NCBI RefSeq assembly: GCF_902364025.1
Contig: NZ_CABJCG010000002.1
Location: 310,001-374,000 of the forward strand
Source of the DNA: Enterocloster lavalensis
GTDB taxonomy: Bacteria > Bacillota > Clostridia > Lachnospirales > Lachnospiraceae
Reading direction: 5' to 3'
Length of the DNA stretch: 64,000 bases
Positions 41,736 to 51,656 of this stretch are shown piece by piece (position 1 is the first letter of the stretch; every line of letters begins with the position of its first letter). A program made the translations under genes and the position numbers. Below the pieces are notes generated by a model. It searched no databases. It was given only the letters and a program-made list of their open reading frames with translations, and was not told the origin of the DNA.

Positions 41736-43742
41736 ATGGAATTACAGTGGTTTCAGGAACAAACACGACGATACCGGCTGAACACCGTGATTGTGGGAAC
41801 CGGGGCTGCCGGCTTTAACGCAGCGGATCAGCTTTGGTCGTTGGGACAGAGAGACATTGCCATGGTGACAGACCATGTGAAGGCGGGGACGTCCCGCAAT
41901 ACGGGGTCGGACAAACAAACCTACTACAAGCTGACCCTTGCCGGGGAGGAGCCGGACAGCGTGGGGGAGATGGCGAAAACCCTGTTTTCCGGCCAATGTG
42001 TGGATGGAGACCTGGCGCTCTGCGAGGCAGCCCTGTCCACCCAGTGCTTTCTCAAGCTGGTAAACTTAGGTGTGCCGTTTCCGCGCAACCGCTGGGGCGA
42101 GTATGTGGGCTACAAGACGGATCACGATCCACGCTGCAGGGCAACCAGCGTTGGCCCGTACACGTCCAGGTATATGACGGAATGCCTGGAGGCCTCCGTG
42201 CGGGAGAAGGGTATCAGGATTTTTGACAAAATGCAGGTGATCCGCGTGCTCTCGGACGGGAAACAGGTCTGCGGGCTTCTGTGCCTGGATCTGGACATGG
42301 TGGGGGACGAGAAGGAGCGTTATGTGCTGTTCCAGTGCGAAAATGTGATCTACGCCACAGGCGGCCCCGCGGGCATGTACGCGGACAGCGTGTACCCCGC
42401 CGGGCATTATGGGGCCAGCGGGCTGGCCTTTGAAGCGGGGGTGAAGGGCAAAAATCTGACGGAATGGCAGTATGGGATGGCGTCGGTGCGGCCGCGCTGG
42501 AACGTCTCGGGTACCTACATGCAGGTTCTGCCGCGGTTTTACTCGACTGACGGCCAGGGAAATGATGAGCAGGAGTTTTTGAGAGACTTTTTCGACGATC
42601 CGTATGAGATGATGAGCAAGATATTCCTGAAGGGATATCAGTGGCCCTTTGATGTGCGCAAGGCCGCGGGCGGGAGCTCGATCATTGATATCCTGGTGTA
42701 CATAGAGCGCTGCAAGGGGCGCAGGATCTTTCTGGATTACCGGGAAAATCCCTGCGGCGGCCAGGTCGACTTCGGGCGGCTGGAACCGGAGGCCCGGGAA
42801 TACTTAAACCGCGCCGGAGCCTGCTTCGGTACGCCCATTGAGCGGTTGAAACACATGAATCTGCCTGCGGTGGAGTTCTATCGCGAGCGGGGCGTGGATC
42901 TGGAATCCCAGCCCCTTGAGATCGCGCTGTGCGCGCAGCACAACAATGGCGGGCTGTCCATCGACGCATGGTGGCAGACCAATGTGGAAGGATTTTTCGC
43001 AGTGGGTGAGGTGAGTGCCAGCCACGGCGTATACCGCCCGGGCGGCAGCGCGTTAAACGCCGGTCAGGTGGGGGCGGCCCGGGCGGCACAGTATATTGCG
43101 GTCAGGAGAACGGAGACGGTCGGGGAGAACGGGGCTTTTGAAGCTGCTGCGTCTCAGGCATTGGTCTGGGCGAGAGAATTGGCGGGACGGGTTCTGGATG
43201 GGGAAGCGGTCGGGACGGGGCGGATGAGCGCCCACGGGTGCTGGGATCAGGCGGCTCCAAGGACAAGCGTCCGCGAACTCTGGGATCAGGCGGCCACAAG
43301 GATGAGCCGGTTCGGGGCCGCAATCCGAAGAGCGGATCAGGTCGGGACAGCGCTCAGGGAAACGGAGCGCGTGCTTGGACAGTTCGAACATCTGGCGGAG
43401 GCGGCGGGGCCCGGGGATTTATGGAAGGTATTCCGCCTGCGCGACATCCTGATCAGCCAGCAGGTATACCTGTCGGCCATGCTGGATTACATCGGCCATG
43501 GAGGAAAAAGCCGTGGAAGCGCTCTGTACACGAATTTGTCCGGGAAGAAACCGGATGAGCGTCTGCCGGAGGAATTTGCCTTTTGTCTGGATGACGGAGG
43601 CCTGGAAAAAATGGTGCAGGAGGCGGCGTTTAAGGAGGGACGGACGGAGTTTTGCTGGAGAGAGGTGAGACCGATTCCCCAGGATGATGATTTCTTTGAG
43701 AATGTGTGGAGAGGGTATCGGGAGAATGGGAATGTGTGGTGA
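41736..43742 (+). CDS. FAD-dependent oxidoreductase, fumarate-reductase/succinate-dehydrogenase flavoprotein type
   Basis: 668 residues from the ATG at 41736; an ATG 18 nt earlier overlaps the GGAGG that serves this start. FAD dinucleotide fold NTVIVGTGAAGFNAADQL, and VIYATGGPAG. The substrate/FAD end reads CAQHNNGGLSIDAWWQ and VEGFFAVGEVSASHGVYRPGGSALNAGQVGAARAAQ. No heme or CxxCH motif and no signal peptide, so cytoplasmic and probably NADH- or ferredoxin-linked through a partner. It follows the terminator of the LacI operon and converges on the LysR gene. It could reduce an enoate produced by that pathway (inference). Near 400-545 the residues are an unusual Ala/Arg-rich insertion with a WDQAA repeat. 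Confidence 0.8.
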   Translation: MELQWFQEQTRRYRLNTVIVGTGAAGFNAADQLWSLGQRDIAMVTDHVKAGTSRNTGSDKQTYYKLTLAGEEPDSVGEMAKTLFSGQCVDGDLALCEAALSTQCFLKLVNLGVPFPRNRWGEYVGYKTDHDPRCRATSVGPYTSRYMTECLEASVREKGIRIFDKMQVIRVLSDGKQVCGLLCLDLDMVGDEKERYVLFQCENVIYATGGPAGMYADSVYPAGHYGASGLAFEAGVKGKNLTEWQYGMASVRPRWNVSGTYMQVLPRFYSTDGQGNDEQEFLRDFFDDPYEMMSKIFLKGYQWPFDVRKAAGGSSIIDILVYIERCKGRRIFLDYRENPCGGQVDFGRLEPEAREYLNRAGACFGTPIERLKHMNLPAVEFYRERGVDLESQPLEIALCAQHNNGGLSIDAWWQTNVEGFFAVGEVSASHGVYRPGGSALNAGQVGAARAAQYIAVRRTETVGENGAFEAAASQALVWARELAGRVLDGEAVGTGRMSAHGCWDQAAPRTSVRELWDQAATRMSRFGAAIRRADQVGTALRETERVLGQFEHLAEAAGPGDLWKVFRLRDILISQQVYLSAMLDYIGHGGKSRGSALYTNLSGKKPDERLPEEFAFCLDDGGLEKMVQEAAFKEGRTEFCWREVRPIPQDDDFFENVWRGYRENGNVW

Positions 43743-43749
43743 TGAGGCG

Positions 43750-44655
43750 TTACGCCTCAAACGCCGCCTTCATCAATTTCAACACACATTCCTCAATATC
43801 CGCTCTCTTCGGCTGTTTCAGTGACAGCAGACCGATTTCCTGAGTGATGGGAGGCGTTAAGTGTATGGCAGTGAGGTCCATGTCGGCTGTGGCGAACATG
43901 TGAGGGATAATGGACAGAGCCAGCCCTTTTTTGACAAATTGTATGATGGTGTTGCAGCTCTTGAAGCTGATGATATTCCGGCATTGAATATGATGAGCGG
44001 TGAAACTTGAGTCAATGATTCCGCGTACAATGGAGGATTCGCCGTACAGTGCCATATTCTCGCCGTTGAGGAGCTGCAGGTCCAGAGTATGGTTATTTTC
44101 ACCGGCAAGCTTGCTGAACGGATGGTTTTGAGGGGCGATGAGTACCAGCTCTTCCTGAGCGACCGGATAGTATGTGTAATATCGCTGATAGTCCATTGGG
44201 ATGGAGTAGGCCGGTGAAAATATACTAAAATCAATCATACGCCGTTTCAGCATCTCGGGTGAGTCCGCCACCGGCATCTCTTGTAGCTTCAACTCATATC
44301 CGGGAAAACGCTCTTTAAAACGAGGATAAATGTAGGTAAAAAGCGTGGCCGCCCGCATGGAAGGCATTCCCAAAGTAATGATTCTTTCTGACAGGGATTG
44401 TTGCTGACGGGCCTCACACATGGCGGCCTTGTAGATGTACATGATTTTTTGAAAGCCGTCCAGCAAAACTCTGCCCTCAGTCGTGGGGACATACTGATTA
44501 TTTTCCCGAAGGAAGAGGGGAAAACCGGCCTCTTTCTCAATTTTAGTCAGCTGCTGGCTTAACGCGGATTGTGAGATAAAACACTTCTTTGCCGCTAAGT
44601 ATATCTTTTTCTCCTGCTCCAGCGTGAGCATGTATTCCATCTGTTCAATCGTCAT
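43750..44655 (-). CDS. LysR-family transcriptional regulator
   Basis: 301 residues. Winged HTH MTIEQMEYMLTLEQEKKIYLAAKKCFISQSALSQQLTKIEKEAGFPLFLRE, then the two-lobe inducer domain. It ends 7 nt from the convergent flavoprotein gene and diverges from the peptide ABC operon at 44900, its probable target. Confidence 0.94.
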   Translation of the reverse strand: MTIEQMEYMLTLEQEKKIYLAAKKCFISQSALSQQLTKIEKEAGFPLFLRENNQYVPTTEGRVLLDGFQKIMYIYKAAMCEARQQQSLSERIITLGMPSMRAATLFTYIYPRFKERFPGYELKLQEMPVADSPEMLKRRMIDFSIFSPAYSIPMDYQRYYTYYPVAQEELVLIAPQNHPFSKLAGENNHTLDLQLLNGENMALYGESSIVRGIIDSSFTAHHIQCRNIISFKSCNTIIQFVKKGLALSIIPHMFATADMDLTAIHLTPPITQEIGLLSLKQPKRADIEECVLKLMKAAFEA

Positions 44656-44832
44656 AGTTCCTCCTGTTACACCCGGAAATCCGCTTTTTGTTTACAAAAG
44701 GGAGGGGGAAAAGTAAAAAAATATAAGCTATTCTTATACTACTATTAAATAATCGGGTTTGCAATAATGAAAAAAAGAAAATATAATAGTTAATAATTTA
44801 TATTTTTATAAATTAAATAAACTTTTTGGCTA

Positions 44833-44873
44833 ATGCACACAATGTCGTGGTATACAGGGAGAATTGTGTGCAT
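44833..44873 (+). promoter_or_regulatory. 11-bp inverted repeat bracketing the -10 of the second peptide ABC operon
   Basis: ATGCACACAAT (44833-44843) and ATTGTGTGCAT (44863-44873) are perfect complements. Between them is TGGTATACA, an extended -10 (44848-44856). TTTTTG follows the right arm. It may be an operator pair that a regulator bridges, or a hairpin attenuator if transcription starts upstream. The rest of 44656-44899 is AT-rich with no gene. Confidence 0.55.
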
Positions 44874-44899
44874 TTTTGTATCAAAAGGAGGAGAAGATC

Positions 44900-46504
44900 A
44901 TGAAAAAGAGCTATCTGTTTCTAGTGGCAATGACAATGGCGCTGGCGCTATCAGCTTGCGGCGGAAAGTCTGCGGACAGCGGAACCACAGGCGGGAGCAC
45001 TGTGTCCGCTGATAGTGTGGGAGGAGAAAGCACATCGGCCGAAGGCGGAAGCGGCGAAGCAGCTTCAAGCAAGGATACGATGACCATCGGCTGCTACGGT
45101 GCGACTCAGTCCATGTTTCCGGGGAACGACAGCAAGCTTCCCGGCGCACAAATTCATGTAAATATGTACGATACACTGCTGCGCATGGACCAGAACGGAG
45201 AGATCCTCCCTCTGTTGGCGGAGAGCTGGGAGCAGGTGGACGAGCTGACATACCGTTTCCAGTTGAAACAGGGAGTTAAGTTCCACAATGGAGATGAACT
45301 GAAGGCAAGCGACGTGGCGTTTAGTCTGTCTACGCTGTGCGAAACTCCGGGCGCCAAGAGCAATTCTGCTCAGTTTGATCCCTCCGGCTTTAAGGTGGAA
45401 GGGGATTATACGGTTGTCCTAAAGACAAAGCAGGCCTTCTCGCCGTTTTTGGCGATTCTCTGTCACCCGACCATGAGTATTTTCAATCAGAAGTTCTATG
45501 AGGAGCACAGTGCCGCGGGTGATCTGGACCTGGTGGCCTGTGGAACCGGCCCCTTTATGCTGAAGGAGTGGAATGAGGGGGAAAATATTGTCCTGGAGCG
45601 CTTTGACGATTATTTTGGTGGCCCGGCCAAGATGAAGACCCTGAATTTCCGCTATATCCCGGAGGCCAGCACACGGCTTATGGAGCTGGAATCGGGGGGA
45701 ATCGATCTGATGCAGGAGGTGCCCGGGGTGTCGGTGCCCGACGTGGAAGGAAATACGGATTTAAGGCTGTGGACTTGCAGCGGTGTGAACACAAGCTATC
45801 TGGCGTTGAATTTTGATAAATACCCGGATCCATTGATCCGCGAGGCGGTGGCCCATTCGGTTGACCGGTCCCAGCTCTGTAAGATCTGTCTGATGGATGC
45901 AGCGGAGCCTCTGAGCCGTTATGTTCCCACCACGGTTCCAGGTTCCTATGACGTGGGAGTTTATGAATATGATCCGGAGCTCAGCAAGAAGCTGCTGGCG
46001 GAGGCGGGTTACCCAGACGGAATCACTCTGGAACTATCCTATTACTCCAGCTCAGATAACCGTAGAATGGGGGAATTCCTTCAGGGAATGATGGAGAAGG
46101 CCGGGATCACCCTGGTTCTCAATGAGATGGACAGCTCTGCATATACGCCATTTTTGAATTCCCGTCAACAGGAGGCCGCAATCTGTACAACAGTCTGCAC
46201 CCTGCGCGATCCGTACCAGACTCTCAGCAAGCTTTATTCCGGTTCCTGTGGCGAGGGAGGAAACCGCGTAAATTACAACAACCCTGAATTTGATGAGAAG
46301 TTAAATGCCGCCTGCGCGGAGACAGATATTGATAAGAGAACGCAACTGTATGCGGATCTGCAGCAGTATCTTCAGGAGAGGGTCGTATATATTCCCCTGT
46401 ACAACATGAAGGTTTTGACAGCCACTACCGCAAAAATCCGCGGCTTTGATTTGGTGTATCCCACCAACTACCAGCGGTATAATACCTGCTATTTTGTGGA
46501 CTGA
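44900..46504 (+). CDS. Peptide ABC transporter substrate-binding lipoprotein (SBP family 5)
   Basis: 534 residues from the ATG at 44900 (AAGGAGGAG before it). Lipobox LSAC in MALALSACGG. The body has LPLLAESWEQVDELTYRFQLKQGVKFHNGDELKASDVAFSL, the classic DppA/SBP_5 pattern. Receptor for the DppBCDF genes 3.3 kb downstream, with three accessory genes in between. Confidence 0.93.
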   Translation: MKKSYLFLVAMTMALALSACGGKSADSGTTGGSTVSADSVGGESTSAEGGSGEAASSKDTMTIGCYGATQSMFPGNDSKLPGAQIHVNMYDTLLRMDQNGEILPLLAESWEQVDELTYRFQLKQGVKFHNGDELKASDVAFSLSTLCETPGAKSNSAQFDPSGFKVEGDYTVVLKTKQAFSPFLAILCHPTMSIFNQKFYEEHSAAGDLDLVACGTGPFMLKEWNEGENIVLERFDDYFGGPAKMKTLNFRYIPEASTRLMELESGGIDLMQEVPGVSVPDVEGNTDLRLWTCSGVNTSYLALNFDKYPDPLIREAVAHSVDRSQLCKICLMDAAEPLSRYVPTTVPGSYDVGVYEYDPELSKKLLAEAGYPDGITLELSYYSSSDNRRMGEFLQGMMEKAGITLVLNEMDSSAYTPFLNSRQQEAAICTTVCTLRDPYQTLSKLYSGSCGEGGNRVNYNNPEFDEKLNAACAETDIDKRTQLYADLQQYLQERVVYIPLYNMKVLTATTAKIRGFDLVYPTNYQRYNTCYFVD

Positions 46505-46562
46505 TTCAGGTAACAGATTATGGCAAACAGAAATTTATGAATGATGAAGGAGATATAAGCCC

Positions 46563-46928
46563 ATGGAAGTGATTCATCATGAACCCCACGGCCGCGCAAG
46601 CCGTATTGTGGAATTTAATAATGTATTGTATTTTGAGATTCACGCGCCGGCTGAGGCTACGAAGCGGCCAATGACTATGTATGAGCAGGCCTCCGCCCTG
46701 CTGAGCCGGTACGAAGAGCTGCTGGCTCAGTATGGGTCGGACAAGCGCCATGTGCTGAGGGTGGAGATTATTCTGCGCAATGCCTCGGACCTGGACGAGT
46801 TCAACCGGGCGTGGTGCGAATGGGTGGAGGACGGTTACCAGCCGGCCCGCCTGACCCATACGGGATTGATCCTGCCGGAGCCGGTGCTGTTGGGGATTGT
46901 GGTTACCGCAGCAAAAATAACGGAATAG
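46563..46928 (+). CDS. RidA/YjgF-family protein
   Basis: 121 residues. The fold pattern is of Rid proteins: IVEFNNVLYFEIHAPAEA, EQASALLSRYEELLAQYG, LRVEIILRNASDLDEFNRAW, and the Arg of the imine-binding site in QPARLT. The Glu at the end of canonical RidA (VEIEAxA) is replaced (LGIVVTAAK), so it belongs to a divergent subgroup and may not be a standard enamine deaminase. Between a peptide receptor and a peptidase, it may clear reactive imines from amino-acid breakdown. Confidence 0.85.
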   Translation: MEVIHHEPHGRASRIVEFNNVLYFEIHAPAEATKRPMTMYEQASALLSRYEELLAQYGSDKRHVLRVEIILRNASDLDEFNRAWCEWVEDGYQPARLTHTGLILPEPVLLGIVVTAAKITE

Positions 46929-46941
46929 AGAAGGGATAAAC

Positions 46942-48954
46942 ATGGGTTACATAGAAAAGCGCGATATTCTGGACTATAAGTTTTTATCGGGTCTGTGTGT
47001 TTCTTCGAATGGAAACAGGGCGGTGTTTAAGGTAAGCAGGGCCTGTGAGGCTGAGAACAATTATCAGGTTCAGTTGTACCGGCTGGAGGTCTCTGAGGGC
47101 GGCGGACGGCTGTCCGGCGCGCTGCCTTTGGAAGGGACCGTTGGAGTGGGAGACTTCTGCTTCGTGGACCCGGATCATATTATCTTTTCTGCGTTAAAAG
47201 GGGATGACCGGGATCGGGTGGCCCAGGGGGAATTTCTCACTGTGTTTTATAGCATGAATTTAAACACGGGCGCGGTGGAGGAACGATTCAGGGTGCCCCT
47301 GAAGAACGCGGCCATTGAACTGGCCGGCCCCGGCAGATTTTTGCTGACGGCGGTAGGGATCAAGGACCGACCGGATGTGGAGCGCATGTCCGGAGAGGAG
47401 AAGGAGCGGGTGTTGAGGGAGTTGAAAGCTCAGAGCGATTTTGTTGTTTGTGACGAGCTTCCCTTTATGTTCGACGGCCGCGGTTACATGAACGGACAGC
47501 GCCGGAGATTGTACCTCTACTGTGAGGCGGACGGCCGCTGCATTCCGGTGACGGAGCCACTGTTTGAGACGTCCCAGAGTGCTGTGGACCCGGAAGGTAG
47601 GTATATCGCTTACAGTGGGGTGACATATGACCGTTTTTATGTCAGGTCCCATGGGATTTATCTGTATGAGATTGGGACAGGAACGACGAAAACGCTTCTG
47701 GCGCCCGGGTCGTTCCAGATTATGGGATTGGGTTTTTTAAACGGCCGGCTGGTGGTTGCCGCCGCGCCCTGGAACGGCGAGGGAGCTTTCCCCAACCATG
47801 ATCTGTACACGCTGGCGCTCACTGGAGGCAGAATGGAACCGGTACATTTTCATCGGGAGGAGGATTTTGGCTGTAAGACGTGCGGGGACTGCAAATCCGG
47901 GAAAATGCGGACATTCCAGTCTCAGGGAGGCACGCTGTACTATATTACCACTAAGGGGACTGGCGCGTCGATCAACCGCTGGGCTCCCGGGGAATTGTTT
48001 CAGCGGTTGAGCGGGCCGGATTTCCTGCCCGACAGCTTGGCGGTATCCGGGGAGGTAGTCTGGGCCATCGGCTCTGGGGGCGGTCTCCAGGAGGTGTATC
48101 GGAGAAAGGGAGACGGCCTGTGGGAGCGGCTGACAAACTTAAATGACAGTGCGCTGGAGAATCGAACGGTGTCCGCGCCCGTCAGGTATACTTTTACCGA
48201 CCGGGATGGTTTTTCTGTCATTGGATTTGTGATTGAGCCGGCGGACTATGATCCGGGTAAATCCTATCCGGGTATTCTGGAAATTCACGGAGGACCTCGT
48301 GCGGCCTTTACCCATGGATTTTTCCACGAGCTGCAATACCTTGCGGGAAAGGGCTACTTCGTATTTTACTGTAACCCTAGAGGTTCGGCAGGCGGCGGGG
48401 AGGACTTCGCTGATATCCGGGGGCGCAGGGGAACGGTGGATTACAATGATCTGATGGAGTGGACGGATTTTGTGCTGGACAAGTACAAGTCCATCGACCC
48501 CAAACGTCTCGGCGTCATGGGCGGATCCTACGGGGGCTATATGACCAACTGGATCATTTCCCACACCAAACGGTTTGCGGCGGCGGTCTCCATGCGGTCC
48601 ATCGCGGACCTGACCGGTAGCTACGGAGCCACGGACTGCGGCGCCTGGGGAACGCCTGGCGTGTACGGTGGAACGCCCTGGGCGAATGATGAACGGCTGC
48701 GGGAGCAATCGCCTTTCACCTATGCCATGAATATCTACACCCCCACCTTATTCCTGCACTCGTTTGAGGACCACAGATGCAATGTGACCGGAGCCATGCA
48801 GATGTATACGGCGCTCCAACTGAAGGGGGTTCCTACGCGGATGTGCCTGTTTAAAAATGAGTGCCACGAGCTTTCACGCTCCGGCAGGCCGGCAAGCCGC
48901 CTGCGGCGGCTGGAGGAAATCGGGGCCTGGATGGACCGTTATCTGAAACTGTAA
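46942..48954 (+). CDS. S9-family prolyl oligopeptidase / acylaminoacyl-peptidase
   Basis: 670 residues, cytoplasmic. The N-terminal beta-propeller (about 1-400) is followed by an alpha/beta-hydrolase domain with catalytic Ser529 (GGSYGGYM), Asp610 (HSFEDHRC) and His642 (KNECHEL). GGPRAAFTHGF forms the oxyanion region. It would cut short imported peptides, likely after blocked N-termini or at proline. 13 nt after the RidA gene. Confidence 0.93.
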   Translation: MGYIEKRDILDYKFLSGLCVSSNGNRAVFKVSRACEAENNYQVQLYRLEVSEGGGRLSGALPLEGTVGVGDFCFVDPDHIIFSALKGDDRDRVAQGEFLTVFYSMNLNTGAVEERFRVPLKNAAIELAGPGRFLLTAVGIKDRPDVERMSGEEKERVLRELKAQSDFVVCDELPFMFDGRGYMNGQRRRLYLYCEADGRCIPVTEPLFETSQSAVDPEGRYIAYSGVTYDRFYVRSHGIYLYEIGTGTTKTLLAPGSFQIMGLGFLNGRLVVAAAPWNGEGAFPNHDLYTLALTGGRMEPVHFHREEDFGCKTCGDCKSGKMRTFQSQGGTLYYITTKGTGASINRWAPGELFQRLSGPDFLPDSLAVSGEVVWAIGSGGGLQEVYRRKGDGLWERLTNLNDSALENRTVSAPVRYTFTDRDGFSVIGFVIEPADYDPGKSYPGILEIHGGPRAAFTHGFFHELQYLAGKGYFVFYCNPRGSAGGGEDFADIRGRRGTVDYNDLMEWTDFVLDKYKSIDPKRLGVMGGSYGGYMTNWIISHTKRFAAAVSMRSIADLTGSYGATDCGAWGTPGVYGGTPWANDERLREQSPFTYAMNIYTPTLFLHSFEDHRCNVTGAMQMYTALQLKGVPTRMCLFKNECHELSRSGRPASRLRRLEEIGAWMDRYLKL

Positions 48955-48980
48955 AAACAATTAAAAAGGAGATTAAGATT

Positions 48981-49802
48981 ATGAGTCACGAACCGGTAAA
49001 AGAACGTCAGATTAACATTATGAAGGCGGGAGGCGCCACCAGGGGCCCCATTGTGATGGACTGGGACATGTTAAAGGAGGTCGAGGCTTTTTTGAAGGAT
49101 CATCCGGACAGCTTTAAAGCCTGGGTAGCGAGAGGAATCCTGTATTTTAACGAGGATTTTGAGAAAGCGATTGAGAGTCTTTCTCACGCCCTGGCCATCG
49201 ATCCTTTCAACGGAGACCAGTATTACAACCGGGGGCGTAAGTTTCTCTCTCAGGACCGCTATCCCCAGGCTCTTGCGGATCTGACCATGGCGACCAGATT
49301 GGATGACGCCGACGCGTGGAAGTGGCATTTCAGAGGAGTGGCTTATTATTTCTTGGATCAGTTTGAACAGGCGATTGAGTGCTTTAGAAGAGGAATTGAA
49401 TGGCATGTGAAGAACGGAACCAACAACACTCCTCCGGAGAAGGACTGGATTTTTATGGCGTACCTTCACATGGGAGATAAGGAAAAGGCTTTCGAAGCCA
49501 TCGCGGATATGAACCGGGATACGCCCGTGGAGGCCGGGGATCTGATGTACCTGAAACGGTGCCTGCTTTATAAGGGTCAGACGTCCATCGATGATTTCGA
49601 CCGGGACATCGACCGTTCCATGGCCAAGCGCGTGATTACGGAGCTCTACGGGGCGGTGGTATACTGCCATTATCTGGCGGGAGACGATAAGCGTGCGGCC
49701 GGCTATCTGAAGGAAATTCTGGACGTAGAGGAGGATCACCACGCCTTTGGCTATAAGATGGCTCTGATCGATAAGGCTACCTGGGCAAAGGATCTTCTGT
49801 AA
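48981..49802 (+). CDS. Tetratricopeptide-repeat protein
   Basis: 273 residues from the ATG at 48981 (AAAGGAG before it). At least three TPR units: FKAWVARGILYFNEDFEKAIESLSHALAIDP, GDQYYNRGRKFLSQDRYPQALADLTMA, WKWHFRGVAYYFLDQFEQAIECFRRG. No signal peptide. Function unknown; its place inside a peptide-use operon is unusual and it may scaffold the peptidase or transporter ATPases. Confidence 0.85.
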   Translation: MSHEPVKERQINIMKAGGATRGPIVMDWDMLKEVEAFLKDHPDSFKAWVARGILYFNEDFEKAIESLSHALAIDPFNGDQYYNRGRKFLSQDRYPQALADLTMATRLDDADAWKWHFRGVAYYFLDQFEQAIECFRRGIEWHVKNGTNNTPPEKDWIFMAYLHMGDKEKAFEAIADMNRDTPVEAGDLMYLKRCLLYKGQTSIDDFDRDIDRSMAKRVITELYGAVVYCHYLAGDDKRAAGYLKEILDVEEDHHAFGYKMALIDKATWAKDLL

Positions 49803-49828
49803 TCTGATAAAAAGAGAGTGTGCAGCCT

Positions 49829-50764
49829 ATGATTAAGTATATTACAAGGCGTCTGGCAGCCCTGATTCCCGTACTTTTGGGGGTGACGCTGATTGTGTTC
49901 ACATTGTTATACTTCACTCCCGGGGATCCCGCCCTTGTAATGCTTGGGGACGAGGCGACGCCGGAGGCCATTGAGCAGGTCCATGAACAGCTGGGGTGGA
50001 ACGATCCCTTCTGGGTCAGATATTTTAACTATGTTGTGGATCTGCTTCACGGGGATATGGGCATGTCCTACATCAATAATCGGCCGGTGTTTGACCTGCT
50101 GATTGAACGCATGCCGAAAACCGTGACCCTGGCCTGCACATCTGCCGTGGTAGCGGTCACCCTGGGTATTGTGCTCGGGGTGATTGCTGCGGTCCGGCAG
50201 AACTCGATTTTTGATAATCTGAGTATGCTGCTGGCCCTGGCCGGCGTTTCCATGCCCCATTTTTGGCAGGGGCTTCTTCTCATGCTTCTCTTCGGTGTGA
50301 AGCTGGGCTGGCTTCCGATCTCGGGCTGGGGGACCACGGCCAATCTGGTGCTTCCGTCCCTGACCATCGGACTGGGATCCATGGCCATTATTGCCCGTAT
50401 GACACGCTCCAGTATGTTGGAGGTGATCAATCAGGACTACATCAATTTTGCCAAGGCCAAGGGACAGAAAAAAATGGCGATCATACTGGGACATGGGCTG
50501 CGTAACGCCTTGATTCCCATTATCACAACCATCGCCCTGCAATTCGGAAACATGCTTGGCGGGTCGGTGATTACGGAGACTATTTTTGCCATTCCGGGAG
50601 TGGGCAAGCTGATGGTGGATTCCATCCGAAACGGCAATTTCCCGGTAGTCCAGGGCGGAGTTTTGCTGATTGCGTTTATTTACTGCATCAATAACCTGCT
50701 GGTGGACGTGATTTATGCTTTTGTAGATCCGAGAGTCAAGACAAGTCTCAGTAATGAGAGGTAG
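49829..50764 (+). CDS. Peptide ABC transporter permease, DppB-type (second system)
   Basis: 311 residues from the ATG at 49829 (a GTG three codons earlier is possible). MIKYITRRLAALIPVLLGVTLIVFTLLYFTPGDPA is the DppB entry segment; loop DYINFAKAKGQKKMAIILGHGLRNALIPII. Confidence 0.93.
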   Translation: MIKYITRRLAALIPVLLGVTLIVFTLLYFTPGDPALVMLGDEATPEAIEQVHEQLGWNDPFWVRYFNYVVDLLHGDMGMSYINNRPVFDLLIERMPKTVTLACTSAVVAVTLGIVLGVIAAVRQNSIFDNLSMLLALAGVSMPHFWQGLLLMLLFGVKLGWLPISGWGTTANLVLPSLTIGLGSMAIIARMTRSSMLEVINQDYINFAKAKGQKKMAIILGHGLRNALIPIITTIALQFGNMLGGSVITETIFAIPGVGKLMVDSIRNGNFPVVQGGVLLIAFIYCINNLLVDVIYAFVDPRVKTSLSNER

Positions 50765-50769
50765 ATGAT

Positions 50770-51642
50770 ATGCAGAATAAACAGATAAATGAAGTTAAGG
50801 GTGAAAGCTACCTCGCCTCTGCCTGGAGAGAATTTCGGAAAAACAGGAGCGCGGTTCTGGGAATTGTGGTGCTGGCGTTAATCGTCATTCTGGCGGTTGG
50901 AGCCGATATGATTGCCCCCTATGATCCATTTGAACAGAATTACAGTCAGGCACTCCAGTGGCCCAGCATGGAGCATTTTTTCGGTACGGATGAGTTTGGC
51001 CGCGATATTTTTACGCGGGTCCTCTATGGAGCCAGAATCTCTCTGCTGGTAGGCGTGGTATCGGTGACGATCGCCTGCGTGTTTGGAAGTCTTCTGGGGG
51101 CCAGCGCGGGGTATTTTTCGGGTACCTACGATGCAGTTGTGATGCGCTGCATGGACGTTTTGCTGGCAATTCCCAGCCTTCTGCTGAATATATCCATTAT
51201 ATCGGCTCTGGGCGCGGGGGTTTTTAATATGATGCTGGCAGTGGGCATTTCCAATATTCCCAGGTATTGCAGGATTATGAGGGCATCGGTGCTTCAGATC
51301 AAAAATATGGAGTATGTGGAGGCTGCCAGGACGGCGGGGGCCTCGGATGGGCGGATTATCGCCCAGCACATTATTCCCAACTGTCTGGCTCCGATTATCG
51401 TTCAGGCCACGCTGAGCGTGGGTTCCGCCATTATCGCGTGCGCGGGCCTGAGCTTTATTGGAGTGGGCATCTCGGCTCCCACGCCTGAATGGGGAGCCAT
51501 GCTCTCAAACGGCCGGGACTTTCTGAGAGGCTACTCTTATATTACGTTGTTTCCGGGGCTTGCAATCATGATCACGGTGTTGGCGCTGAACCTGATGGGG
51601 GACGGTTTGAGAGACGCCTTTGATCCCAAGCTGAGACGGTAA
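50770..51642 (+). CDS. Peptide ABC transporter permease, DppC-type (second system)
   Basis: 290 residues, 5 nt after DppB. GIVVLALIVILAVGADMIAPYDP, FGTDEFGRDIFTRVLYGARISL, loop EYVEAARTAGASDGRIIAQHIIPN. Shorter N-terminus than the DppC-type protein of the first system. Confidence 0.94.
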   Translation: MQNKQINEVKGESYLASAWREFRKNRSAVLGIVVLALIVILAVGADMIAPYDPFEQNYSQALQWPSMEHFFGTDEFGRDIFTRVLYGARISLLVGVVSVTIACVFGSLLGASAGYFSGTYDAVVMRCMDVLLAIPSLLLNISIISALGAGVFNMMLAVGISNIPRYCRIMRASVLQIKNMEYVEAARTAGASDGRIIAQHIIPNCLAPIIVQATLSVGSAIIACAGLSFIGVGISAPTPEWGAMLSNGRDFLRGYSYITLFPGLAIMITVLALNLMGDGLRDAFDPKLRR

Positions 51643-51656
51643 AGGAGATCGGAGAT

